Assembly (NCBI GenBank): GCA_037968655.1
Contig: JBBKVW010000435.1
Location: forward strand, 1 to 23,128
Source: CAISIP01 sp037968655
GTDB taxonomy: Bacteria > Pseudomonadota > Gammaproteobacteria > Burkholderiales > Burkholderiaceae_C
Direction: 5' to 3'
DNA length: 23,128 bases
Shown here: positions 16,749 through 23,128 of the stretch, one piece after another
How positions within the stretch are numbered: the stretch's first letter is position 1
Layout: the number at the start of each line of letters is the position of its first letter
Program-made: the position numbers and the translations under genes
Notes under the pieces: generated by a model
Told to the model about the DNA's origin: nothing
What the model saw: only the letters and a program-made list of their open reading frames with translations
Database searches by the model: none

Positions 16749-17173
16749 ACTTTCGCACTGCGTCCCGCGACGAGCCGGAGATCAACCTGATTCCTTTCAT
16801 CGATGTGCTTTTGGTAGTGCTGATTTTTCTGATGCTGACCACCACCTACAGCAAGTTCACCGAGATACAACTCAAGCTGCCGGTTGCGGATACCGAGACG
16901 CAACGGGACTACCCGAAGGAAGTACAGGTCAGTGTCAGCAGCGAAGGCGCCTATGCGGTGAACTCCGTTGCATTGGCCGGCCGCAGTCCTGACCAACTGG
17001 CCGAGGCGCTATCGGCAGCGGCCAAGGCGGGCAAGGACACCGTTGTCGTCATCAATGCCGATGCCAGCGCCAAGCACCAGTCGGTCATCACCGTGATGGA
17101 GGCATCACGGCGTGCCGGTTTGTCGCAGATCACCTTTGCAACACAGTCGACCGGCAAGGCCGCTACCCGCTAG
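16745..17173 (+). CDS. exbD: Biopolymer transport protein ExbD/TolR family
   Basis: A 142-residue protein with one transmembrane helix (residues about 13-35) and a periplasmic domain. Asp20 in LIPFIDVLLVVLIFL is the conserved proton-conducting aspartate of ExbD/TolR. It works as a dimer inside the ExbB ring to convert proton flow into movement of TonB. The ATGA overlap with exbB indicates coupled translation. Only 4 nt separate its stop from lpxK, so the energising pair and lipid A genes are likely co-transcribed. Confidence 0.93.
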   Translation: MNFRTASRDEPEINLIPFIDVLLVVLIFLMLTTTYSKFTEIQLKLPVADTETQRDYPKEVQVSVSSEGAYAVNSVALAGRSPDQLAEALSAAAKAGKDTVVVINADASAKHQSVITVMEASRRAGLSQITFATQSTGKAATR

Positions 17174-17177
17174 AACG

Positions 17178-18236
17178 ATGACCGCCGTTGCGGCGCAACG
17201 CAGATTGCTGCAGGCCTGGCGCAGGCGCGGCTGGCTGGCATGGCTGCTGTGGCCCTTGTCATTGATCTATCGGATCCTGTGGTCGATTCGGAAGACGCTG
17301 TATCGTGTTGGCCTGCTGCCGACCGGCCGGCTCCCGATTCCCGTGGTCGTCGTAGGCAATGTGGTGGCCGGCGGCGCTGGCAAGACTCCGATCGTCATGG
17401 CCCTTGTGCAGCACCTGCAAGCACAGGGACTGCGCCCGGGCGTTGTGTCGCGCGGCTACGGGCGCACCAATCGGGAATGCCGGATGGTGACGCCTGATTC
17501 ATCGCCAGATGAAGTAGGTGACGAACCCCTGTTGATAAGGCGCCGGACTGCGGCACCGGTCTGTGTAGCCGCGTCGCGCCTGCAAGCGGCGCGCGCCCTG
17601 TTGGTGCAGCACCCGGAGCTGGATCTGCTGATTTGCGACGACGGGCTGCAGCACCTTGGCCTGCATCGCGACATCGAGATCTGCGTGTTCGACGAGCGCG
17701 ACATTGGCAATGGTTTCCTGTTGCCCGCAGGCCCATTGCGTGAACCCTGGCCACGGGTTTGCGATCTGGTTGTTGCAGCGGGCAACCCGGTGTCTCCCAG
17801 GTTGGGCTTTGTCGTGCATCGCGTATTGGCGGACCACGCTTTGCGCAGTGATGGCTCGCGCATGGATCTGCATGCGCTCGCGGCCGGCAATGCCGGTCTG
17901 GCCAAACCAATCACGGCTGTTGCCGGAACGGCCCGACCCGAAATCTTCTTTCGCATGTTGCGCGATGCAGGACTAACACTGTCGCGTACCGTCGCGCTCA
18001 AGGACCACTCGACTTTCGATGCCGCCCGGTGGAAGCAAGCCGGCGACGACATCGTCTTGTGTACGGAGAAAGACGCCGCCAAGCTGTGGCGCCATCGACC
18101 GGATGCATGGGCCGTGCCCTTGCTCGTGAGCCTGGATCACGCCTTCTGGCGCGCGTTTGAGCAACTGCTCTTGGCGCGTGCCCCGCCTGCCTTGCGCTCA
18201 AAGTTATCATCGAACCATGGACACCCGCCTACTTGA
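17178..18236 (+). CDS. lpxK: Tetraacyldisaccharide 4'-kinase
   Basis: A 352-residue inner-membrane-associated kinase that phosphorylates the 4' position of the tetraacyldisaccharide lipid A precursor with ATP. An N-terminal hydrophobic segment (residues about 18-34) anchors it. The P-loop GNVVAGGAGKTP spans residues 60-71, SRGYGR follows at 91-96, and DDGLQH is at 154-159, all family hallmarks. ATG 17178 lies 4 nt after the exbD stop; the frame is open further upstream inside exbD but MTAV fits the family start. Its 3' end overlaps the next gene by 20 nt. Confidence 0.95.
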   Translation: MTAVAAQRRLLQAWRRRGWLAWLLWPLSLIYRILWSIRKTLYRVGLLPTGRLPIPVVVVGNVVAGGAGKTPIVMALVQHLQAQGLRPGVVSRGYGRTNRECRMVTPDSSPDEVGDEPLLIRRRTAAPVCVAASRLQAARALLVQHPELDLLICDDGLQHLGLHRDIEICVFDERDIGNGFLLPAGPLREPWPRVCDLVVAAGNPVSPRLGFVVHRVLADHALRSDGSRMDLHALAAGNAGLAKPITAVAGTARPEIFFRMLRDAGLTLSRTVALKDHSTFDAARWKQAGDDIVLCTEKDAAKLWRHRPDAWAVPLLVSLDHAFWRAFEQLLLARAPPALRSKLSSNHGHPPT

Positions 18237-18399
18237 ACTACTCGTCTGCCCGGTCACCAAAGGCCCACTGGAATACGACAGGGAGCACCAGGAACTTCTC
18301 TCGCGTAGCGCACGGCTGGCGTATCCGGTGCGTGACGGCATTGCGGTCCTGCTGGAAAACGAGGCGCGTACCCTCACTGACGAAGAACTCGGTCTGTGA
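18217..18399 (+). CDS. Trm112-like small protein (YcaR family)
   Basis: A 60-residue protein beginning MDTRLLELLVCPVTKGPLEYD and ending with YPVRDGIAVLLENEARTL, the standard pattern of the bacterial YcaR/Trm112 family. In many homologues the N-terminal knuckle is CxxC; here it is CPVT with a single cysteine in the whole protein, so a zinc site cannot form in the usual way. Position between lpxK and kdsB is conserved in many proteobacteria. The role is unclear; the archaeal/eukaryotic Trm112 activates methyltransferases. ATG 18217 lies inside the lpxK 3' end; TATCAT ends 6 nt before it. Confidence 0.9.
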   Translation: MDTRLLELLVCPVTKGPLEYDREHQELLSRSARLAYPVRDGIAVLLENEARTLTDEELGL

Positions 18400-18441
18400 G
18401 CGCCTGATGTTGGGCCAGTCTGCATTGAACGCCGGCGCAAA

Positions 18442-19239
18442 GTGACTTTCACCGTACTTATACCGGCGAGGCTGGCATCCACACGTCTGCCAAACAAGCC
18501 GTTGGCGGCAATTGCCGGCGTGCCGATGGTGGTACGGGTGGCGCAGCGGATCGCCAGCGCCGATATGGCAGATGCCGATTTGCAGGTTGTAGTTGCCGCC
18601 GACGATGCGTCAATCATCGACGCCTGCCAGCGCCATGGCGTGCAAGCGATATTGACCCGCACCAATCACGCCTCGGGCAGCGACCGATTGGCCGAGGCGT
18701 GCGACCTTCTCAATCTGGACGACTCCCGGATCGTCGTCAATGTCCAGGGCGACGAGCCCTTGATCGACCCGCAACTGGCAACTGCCGTTGCCGGCTTGTT
18801 GCACCGGCATGCCACGGCCAGCATGAGCACGGCAGCACACGCCATAAGCTCGCTGGAAGACTATCGCAATCCCAATGTGGTCAAGGTCGTTTGCGATATC
18901 AATGGCTTTGCGCTGTACTTCAGCCGCGCACCGATTCCGTTGGCACGCGACCATCCTGACGATCCCTGGTGGCAGGACGACGGCAAACCGGCAACAAAAC
19001 TTCTGCGCCAGGCTGCGCCCATGCGTCATATCGGTATCTACGGCTATCGGGCAGGTTTCCTGCGCCAATTCCCTCACCTTTCCCCGGCCCCACTGGAGCG
19101 GGCGGAGGCATTGGAACAATTGCGCGCCCTGTGGCACGGACACCGCATCGCGGTGCATGTGACCGAGCACGACCCCGGGCCGGGTGTCGACACGCCACAC
19201 GATCTGGAGCGGGTGCGCCGGATTTTCGACCGTCAGTGA
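18442..19239 (+). CDS. kdsB: 3-deoxy-manno-octulosonate cytidylyltransferase
   Basis: A 265-residue cytoplasmic enzyme that activates Kdo with CTP to CMP-Kdo for the lipopolysaccharide inner core. N-terminal IPARLASTRLPNKPL is the nucleotide-binding signature; VVNVQGDEPLIDP, YFSRAPIPLARD and HIGIYGYRAGFL are all conserved in KdsB. The start is GTG 18442, 42 nt after the trm112 stop; MTFTVLIPARLASTRLP fits the family start, and no in-frame ATG is suitably placed. Together with lpxK it makes this a lipopolysaccharide block. adk follows after 99 nt. Confidence 0.96.
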   Translation: MTFTVLIPARLASTRLPNKPLAAIAGVPMVVRVAQRIASADMADADLQVVVAADDASIIDACQRHGVQAILTRTNHASGSDRLAEACDLLNLDDSRIVVNVQGDEPLIDPQLATAVAGLLHRHATASMSTAAHAISSLEDYRNPNVVKVVCDINGFALYFSRAPIPLARDHPDDPWWQDDGKPATKLLRQAAPMRHIGIYGYRAGFLRQFPHLSPAPLERAEALEQLRALWHGHRIAVHVTEHDPGPGVDTPHDLERVRRIFDRQ

Positions 19240-19338
19240 GGCCATGCTGGCGTGCTATTCTTGCGCCAGCTTTCTTGCGGCTGTGCTCCGGCGTGGCGCG
19301 TATGCTGCAACCATTGACCCACCAACCAGAGATATCCC

Positions 19339-19992
19339 ATGAGACTAATATTGCTTGGCGCGCCTGGTGCGGGCAAAGGCACACAGGCCACTTTCATCTG
19401 TGAGAAGTTCTCCATTCCGCAGATCTCCACCGGCGACATGTTGCGCGCCGCTGTCAAGGCGGGCTCGCCGATGGGGCTAGCAGCCAAGAAGGTGATGGAC
19501 TCTGGCGCCCTGGTCAGCGACGACATCATCATCGGGTTGGTCAAGGAACGTATCGCGCAAGCTGACTGCGCCAAGGGCTTTCTTTTTGACGGGTTCCCGC
19601 GCACCATACCCCAGGCCGATGCGCTCAAGGCAGCCCAGGTCAAGCTGGACTGCGTGCTGGAAATCGACGTGCCGTTCGAGGCCATCGTCGAGCGCATGAG
19701 TGGGCGCAGATCACATCCGGCCTCGGGTCGCACCTACCATGTCAAATACAACCCTCCCAAGGTCGCCGACGTGGATGACATTACTGGCGAGCCGCTGATC
19801 CAGCGCGAGGACGACAAGGAAGCGACTGTCAAGAAGCGGCTCGAGGTCTACAGCGCGCAAACCCGCCCGCTGGTGGCCTATTACGAAACATGGGCCAAGG
19901 GCGAACCGGGCGTCGCGCCCAAGTACCGCACGATCAATGGGACCGGCTCGGTAGAAGAAATTCGCGAGCGGGCGTTCAAGGCCCTGTCATAG
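19339..19992 (+). CDS. adk: Adenylate kinase
   Basis: A 217-residue enzyme that interconverts AMP, ADP and ATP. The P-loop GAPGAGKGTQ spans residues 7-16, DGFPRTIPQA follows, and the long LID (RRSHPASGRTYHVKYNPP ... DDITGEPLIQREDD) is of the Gram-negative type with no zinc cysteines. ATG 19339 has an AGAGAT-like ribosome binding site. The 99-nt gap after kdsB contains TATGCT at 19301, a possible -10, so it may have its own promoter. Its last 17 nt overlap the 3' end of the convergent asparaginase gene. Confidence 0.97.
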   Translation: MRLILLGAPGAGKGTQATFICEKFSIPQISTGDMLRAAVKAGSPMGLAAKKVMDSGALVSDDIIIGLVKERIAQADCAKGFLFDGFPRTIPQADALKAAQVKLDCVLEIDVPFEAIVERMSGRRSHPASGRTYHVKYNPPKVADVDDITGEPLIQREDDKEATVKKRLEVYSAQTRPLVAYYETWAKGEPGVAPKYRTINGTGSVEEIRERAFKALS

Positions 19993-21061
19993 CGCTGACC
20001 GGCTGGGCAACGCCCTCGATCTGAACCGGCGAAAACACGCAGGATTTCAGAATCTCCAGCATCAAGGCAATGCGCGCCTTGACCGGGGATAGTCCACCAG
20101 AGTCAGGCAAAGCTGCAGCAGAATTGGCGACCATCGGGCTACCGGAACACCGGCTGGACCGACGCACCAAGACGCCCGTAGCTTGCGCGCGCAACAGGGC
20201 TGCCTCGAGGTCCTGGTGCAAACTGCCATTGCCGGTGCCCGCCACAACAATGCCGCGTAGCGGATTGCCAGCCATGGCATGGGCAAGCATTGCGTCGACG
20301 ACATCGCCATTTGCGCCTGCATGACTCAACACGATTTCAACCCGTGGCCAGATGACGTCCGGCCGCAGACGCCGGCGCCAGTTGTCGTCCTCGTTGGCTG
20401 GCGGGACAGTAGGGCGCGCATCCGCCAAACCTGGATGTGTGCCTGACGGAAGGTCACGAATCAATCGCAGACGCCCCTCCTCCACCATTGCTACAGGCCC
20501 TGCCTCGCCACTGGAAAACGCATCGAGACGATAGGGATGCAGCTTGTGGACGTCGCCGGCTGCATGCACTACCGCAGCCATCACCACGAGCACGCCCCGT
20601 GCGCGCGCGTCACAGGCCACCGCCAACGAATCCAGCAGGTTCTGCGGGCCGTCCGGGCTCAGCGCGGATGCCGGCCGCATTGCGCCGGTGAGTACCACCG
20701 CAGCCTTACCCGAGCCGGACTGACCCAGCACGGTCTGAAGAAAAAACGCGGTTTCCTCCATCGTGTCGGTGCCATGCGTTACAACGATTCCGGCGACAGT
20801 CGGGTCGTCGCGCCAGAACCAGCAACGCTGCGCCAGCGCCACCCAGATCGCAAACGACATGTCCTTGCTATCGAGTTGGGCGATCTGCTCGCTCACCAAT
20901 TGCAGCTTGGGCCGACTCGATTGCGGCAAGGCGTCAAGCAAGCGGTCAACACCAATTTGCCCCGAGGTATAGCCGACGTTGTCGTGTGACGATGCCGATT
21001 GACCTGCAATGGTGCCGCCAGTACCCAGTACGACAATTTTTTGTTGAAAAGTTTCAGCCAT
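19976..21061 (-). CDS. L-asparaginase, type II-like sequence without signal peptide
   Basis: A 361-residue asparaginase/glutaminase family enzyme that hydrolyses asparagine to aspartate and ammonia. Using E. coli AnsB as guide, the catalytic residues are present: Thr17 in GTGGTIAG, Tyr31, Thr98-Asp99 in HGTDTMEETA and Lys173 in GDVHKLH. The HGTDTMEETA motif is of the type II kind, but the N-terminus MAETFQQKIVVLG has no signal peptide, so it should be cytoplasmic. At the substrate-carboxylate position E. coli has Ser-Gln; here it is Ser65-Lys66. It ends overlapping adk and starts 20 nt from an SOS box shared with lexA. Confidence 0.92.
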   Translation of the reverse strand: MAETFQQKIVVLGTGGTIAGQSASSHDNVGYTSGQIGVDRLLDALPQSSRPKLQLVSEQIAQLDSKDMSFAIWVALAQRCWFWRDDPTVAGIVVTHGTDTMEETAFFLQTVLGQSGSGKAAVVLTGAMRPASALSPDGPQNLLDSLAVACDARARGVLVVMAAVVHAAGDVHKLHPYRLDAFSSGEAGPVAMVEEGRLRLIRDLPSGTHPGLADARPTVPPANEDDNWRRRLRPDVIWPRVEIVLSHAGANGDVVDAMLAHAMAGNPLRGIVVAGTGNGSLHQDLEAALLRAQATGVLVRRSSRCSGSPMVANSAAALPDSGGLSPVKARIALMLEILKSCVFSPVQIEGVAQPVSAMTGP

Positions 21062-21081
21062 GGCTTGTAAAAATCAAAAAA

Positions 21082-21097
21082 CTGGTTAAAAATACAG
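21082..21097. promoter_or_regulatory. LexA (SOS) box 1
   Basis: CTGGTTAAAAATACAG fits the CTG-N10-CAG LexA operator with an AT-rich core. It lies 20 nt upstream of the asparaginase ATG and 53 nt upstream of the lexA ATG, so LexA bound here could act on both. Confidence 0.85.
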
Positions 21098-21100
21098 TTA

Positions 21101-21116
21101 CTGTCTTTTAAACCAG
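21101..21116. promoter_or_regulatory. LexA (SOS) box 2
   Basis: CTGTCTTTTAAACCAG is a second CTG-N10-CAG operator, centred 19 bp from the first and 34 nt before the lexA start. Tandem boxes are the classical arrangement for lexA autorepression. Confidence 0.85.
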
Positions 21117-21149
21117 TAAATGCCCATCAGCCCAACAGGAGCGACGACC

Positions 21150-21833
21150 ATGGAAATGCCGCAATTCCAATTGAAGCTTACCGCGCGCCAGCAGCAGATT
21201 CTGGACCTGATTCAAAGCGCCATCGCACGCACCGGTGCACCGCCCACCCGGGCCGAAATCGCCGCCGAACTGGGTTTTCGCTCCGCCAACGCCGCCGAGG
21301 AGCATTTGCAGGCGCTCGCCCGCAAGGGCGCTATCGAACTGGTCAGCGGCACGTCGCGCGGCATTCGCCTGCGCAGCGACGCGCTGCGATCGATCAACGA
21401 GTCGCGCGGCAAGCAGTTTTCGTTGCCACTACCCGGCCTGGCGCAACTGGCCTTGCCTTTGATCGGCCGGGTGGCCGCCGGTTCGCCCATCCTGGCCCAG
21501 GAACACATTGACCAGACCTATTATGTCGAGAACAGCCTGTTCCAACGCCGGCCAGACTACCTGCTCAAAGTGCGCGGTATGTCCATGCGCGATGCCGGCA
21601 TCATGGACGGCGACCTACTGGCGGTTCAGTCCACAAAGGAGGCCAAGAATGGCCAGATCGTGGTCGCCCGGCTGGGCGACGAAGTCACGGTCAAGCGCTT
21701 CAAGCGCAACAAGCACCTGATTGAGTTGCATCCTGAAAACCCGGACTACCAGACCATCGTCGTCGAACCAGGGGAGCCGTTCGAGATCGAAGGCCTGGCG
21801 GTGGGCTTGATTCGCAACACGATGCTGATGTAG
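21150..21833 (+). CDS. lexA: LexA repressor, SOS regulator
   Basis: A 227-residue repressor/self-cleaving protease. The N-terminal winged helix-turn-helix (LTARQQQILDLIQ ... PPTRAEIAAELGFRSANAAEEHL) binds SOS boxes. The C-terminal S24 domain has the scissile Ala110-Gly111 in GRVAAGSP, nucleophile Ser145 in VRGMSM and general base Lys182, with the expected 37-residue Ser-Lys spacing. RecA filaments trigger cleavage after DNA damage. ATG 21120 is in frame, but ATG 21150 follows a CAGGAG ribosome binding site at good spacing and is closer to the conserved start. Two SOS boxes upstream indicate autoregulation. A small gene follows after 37 nt, probably in the same operon. Confidence 0.97.
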   Translation: MEMPQFQLKLTARQQQILDLIQSAIARTGAPPTRAEIAAELGFRSANAAEEHLQALARKGAIELVSGTSRGIRLRSDALRSINESRGKQFSLPLPGLAQLALPLIGRVAAGSPILAQEHIDQTYYVENSLFQRRPDYLLKVRGMSMRDAGIMDGDLLAVQSTKEAKNGQIVVARLGDEVTVKRFKRNKHLIELHPENPDYQTIVVEPGEPFEIEGLAVGLIRNTMLM

Positions 21834-21870
21834 ACCGATTGGCCAAGCTGATCAAACCAGGAGAACAAGC

Positions 21871-22230
21871 ATGAACTACAAGAATATTGGCGCGGCAATC
21901 CTGATGGCGCCCCTGGATTGGCTGCTGCGCCAATTCCGCGGCGCGCCAATTGCCAACCGGGCGGCAATCGGCGGCGCAATGGCCATGCCGCTTTCGCCAG
22001 GCGTGCGGCCCATGCAAACGCGTCATGCCCATAAATTACCACTGCGAGCCAAGGCAGCAGGGTCGCTCCGCCGTCAAGTGGGCGCCCCGCTGCGCGTGGT
22101 CCGTGTAGTCGAGGCCGATCAGGCGTCCATGCTGGCCGGTCGCATCATGATGTCTGGTCGCCTGGCCGATGTGTGTGCTGAACTCGATCGCATGGTTGAA
22201 CGCGAAGCAGGCATGCAGGCTAGCGGCTGA
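21871..22230 (+). CDS. Small protein of unknown function, lexA operon
   Basis: A 119-residue protein I cannot assign. It begins MNYKNIGAAILMAPLDWLL, a partly hydrophobic, possibly amphipathic stretch, continues with an Arg/Lys-rich middle (residues about 45-80) and ends with a mixed-charge segment (RIMMSGRLADVCAELDRMVEREAG) that looks helical. The ATG is preceded by CCAGGAG at ideal spacing. It starts 37 nt after lexA with no terminator between, so it is probably SOS-induced. Its position resembles that of sulA-like division inhibitors linked to lexA in some bacteria, but I see no SulA signature. A long hairpin follows at 22255-22296. Confidence 0.75.
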   Translation: MNYKNIGAAILMAPLDWLLRQFRGAPIANRAAIGGAMAMPLSPGVRPMQTRHAHKLPLRAKAAGSLRRQVGAPLRVVRVVEADQASMLAGRIMMSGRLADVCAELDRMVEREAGMQASG

Positions 22231-22254
22231 TCGGGTAGAGGTCGACCGATCCAG

Positions 22255-22296
22255 CGCCTGGTTGTCGAATGCCTTTAGGCGTTCGACAACCAGGCG
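22255..22296. terminator. Long hairpin between convergent genes
   Basis: A perfect 15-bp inverted repeat (22255-22269 and 22282-22296) whose 12-nt centre can itself pair (GCCT/AGGC). It sits between the converging lexA-linked gene and the DUF1993 gene, so it likely ends both transcripts, but neither side has a T tract. Confidence 0.6.
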
Positions 22297-22331
22297 AGAT
22301 TCCTGGCCAGCGGGCTTGTCATTGGGCTTCT

Positions 22332-22847
22332 TCAGGCGCCCGCACCCAGCAAATAGTCGCCCTTGCCCAGCTCCACGCCGTTGTGGCGCAAAATGGCATA
22401 CGCCGTCGTCACATGGAAGAACAAATTGGGCAACATCCAGTGCGTGAGATAGGCTTCTGCAGTCAGGGTACGCGTTGCCTCACGTCCGACCGGGAACGTG
22501 ATCTCCCTGGCCTCGGTTCCATCAAGCTTTTCTGACGGAACCGACTTCAAGAACTCGATCGTCTTATGGATGCGCTGTTGCAGTTCAACAATCGTCGTCT
22601 CCGTATCTTCAAACTTGGGCGCCGGCTCTCCCGATATCCGCGCAATGCCGTTTTTTGCAGCGTCGCAGGCGATCAGTACCTGACGCGTGAACGGCAGCAT
22701 GTCGGGCGCCAGGCGATATTGGGTCAGGGCCGCAGGCTCGCATTTGCGTGCCTCCACAAAGGCCTGCGCCTTGTCCAGCATATGGCTGAGGTTGCCAAGC
22801 ATGGTCGTGCATATCGGCACGCTGGCCGACGACATGGAGATGGACAT
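22332..22847 (-). CDS. DUF1993 domain protein
   Basis: A 171-residue protein of the DUF1993 family: N-terminal MLGNLSHMLDKAQAFVEARK, central QYRLAPDMLPFTRQVLIACDAAKNGIARI, and C-terminal YLTHWMLPNLFFHVTTAYAILRHNGVELGKGDYL. The pattern of helices and the His-rich HWMLPNLFFHV suggests a DinB/YfiT-like four-helix bundle (inference); activity is unknown. The frame is open upstream to 22991, but that part is not conserved and overlaps the next gene; ATG 22847 (MSISMSS) fits the family start, with ATG 22835 as alternative. It diverges from the dehydrogenase gene. Confidence 0.87.
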   Translation of the reverse strand: MSISMSSASVPICTTMLGNLSHMLDKAQAFVEARKCEPAALTQYRLAPDMLPFTRQVLIACDAAKNGIARISGEPAPKFEDTETTIVELQQRIHKTIEFLKSVPSEKLDGTEAREITFPVGREATRTLTAEAYLTHWMLPNLFFHVTTAYAILRHNGVELGKGDYLLGAGA

Positions 22848-22989
22848 GGGGAAACTTTCATCGTAGGTGGACAGAAGGCGCATGCTAACCCGAACTGCCG
22901 TGCCTCGCTGCGCAGCGAAACAGGCGGTCGACACCGGGCCGGGACAGATCGCAACTGGCTGGGCACATGCCCCAAGGCACAATGCAGGC

Positions 22990-23128
22990 ATGAATATCGT
23001 GATTCTGGACGACTATCAGGATGCAGTGCGCAAACTGCCCTGCTCGAGCAAGCTGGAGCCTTATTTGGCCAAGGTGTATACGAATACGGTCAAGGGCATG
23101 GGCCAACTGTCTATCCGGCTCAAGGACG
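22990..23128 (+). CDS. D-2-hydroxyacid dehydrogenase family protein, 5' part only
   Basis: Only 46 codons are inside the window: MNIVILDDYQDAVRKL followed by KLEPYLAKVYTN and LSIRLKD. This N-terminus is typical of a group of NAD-dependent D-isomer-specific 2-hydroxyacid dehydrogenases that begin NIxILDDYQDxVRxL. These enzymes interconvert 2-oxo acids and D-2-hydroxyacids. Catalytic residues lie beyond the window. CACAAT ends exactly 6 nt before the ATG and no clear ribosome binding site is in place, suggesting a leaderless start. Confidence 0.75.
   Translation, partial: MNIVILDDYQDAVRKLPCSSKLEPYLAKVYTNTVKGMGQLSIRLKD

Noticed and set aside
1..23128. Search for CRISPR arrays, tRNA/rRNA genes, insertion sequences, phage or toxin-antitoxin genes
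   Set aside because: No spaced direct repeats, cloverleaf sequences, transposase or integrase motifs, or paired small toxin/antitoxin frames were seen by eye.

Overview
The window reads as ordinary chromosome from a GC-rich betaproteobacterium, most likely Burkholderiales. I base this on the linked run exbB-exbD-lpxK-trm112-kdsB-adk, on clpS-clpA next to a NADP-type icd, on an enterobacterial-style LexA with CTG-N10-CAG boxes, and on the protein sequences themselves. I see no insertion sequence, phage gene, tRNA, rRNA or CRISPR array. Both window edges cut a gene.

Layout. Positions 1-3521 hold sugar-polymer functions: the 3' part of an asparagine synthase-type amidotransferase (+) converges on two overlapping glycosyltransferase genes (-). 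Positions 3795-6537 hold a membrane-bound class III nucleotidyl cyclase with a ferredoxin module (+), convergent with a patatin-like lipoprotein (-). Positions 6619-8321 hold a Fur-box-controlled periplasmic Fe(III)-binding protein and a small DUF1499 protein. Positions 8409-12574 (-) hold clpA and clpS (adaptor-mediated proteolysis) and icd (TCA cycle), with a strong terminator separating icd from clpS. Positions 12778-13758 (+) hold an exported Ala/Pro/Lys-rich protein and a DUF192 protein. Positions 13817-15770 (-) hold xseA and sodB. Positions 16113-19992 (+) form a tight cluster for TonB-dependent energisation (exbB, exbD), lipid A/Kdo synthesis (lpxK, kdsB), a Trm112-like small protein and adenylate kinase. 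Positions 19976-22230 hold a cytoplasmic asparaginase (-) diverging from lexA (+), with two SOS boxes between them, and a small unknown gene behind lexA. The end holds a DUF1993 protein (-) and the start of a D-2-hydroxyacid dehydrogenase (+).

Most of this is housekeeping. The points most worth a second look are: the cytochrome-b-like/2Fe-2S/cyclase fusion, which looks like a redox-gated second-messenger enzyme; the lexA-linked small gene and the SOS boxes shared with the asparaginase gene; the exported Ala/Pro/Lys-rich protein; and a recurring pattern in which a -10-like hexamer sits exactly 6 nt before the ATG of five genes, suggesting leaderless transcripts. I did not find a clearly new multi-gene system.
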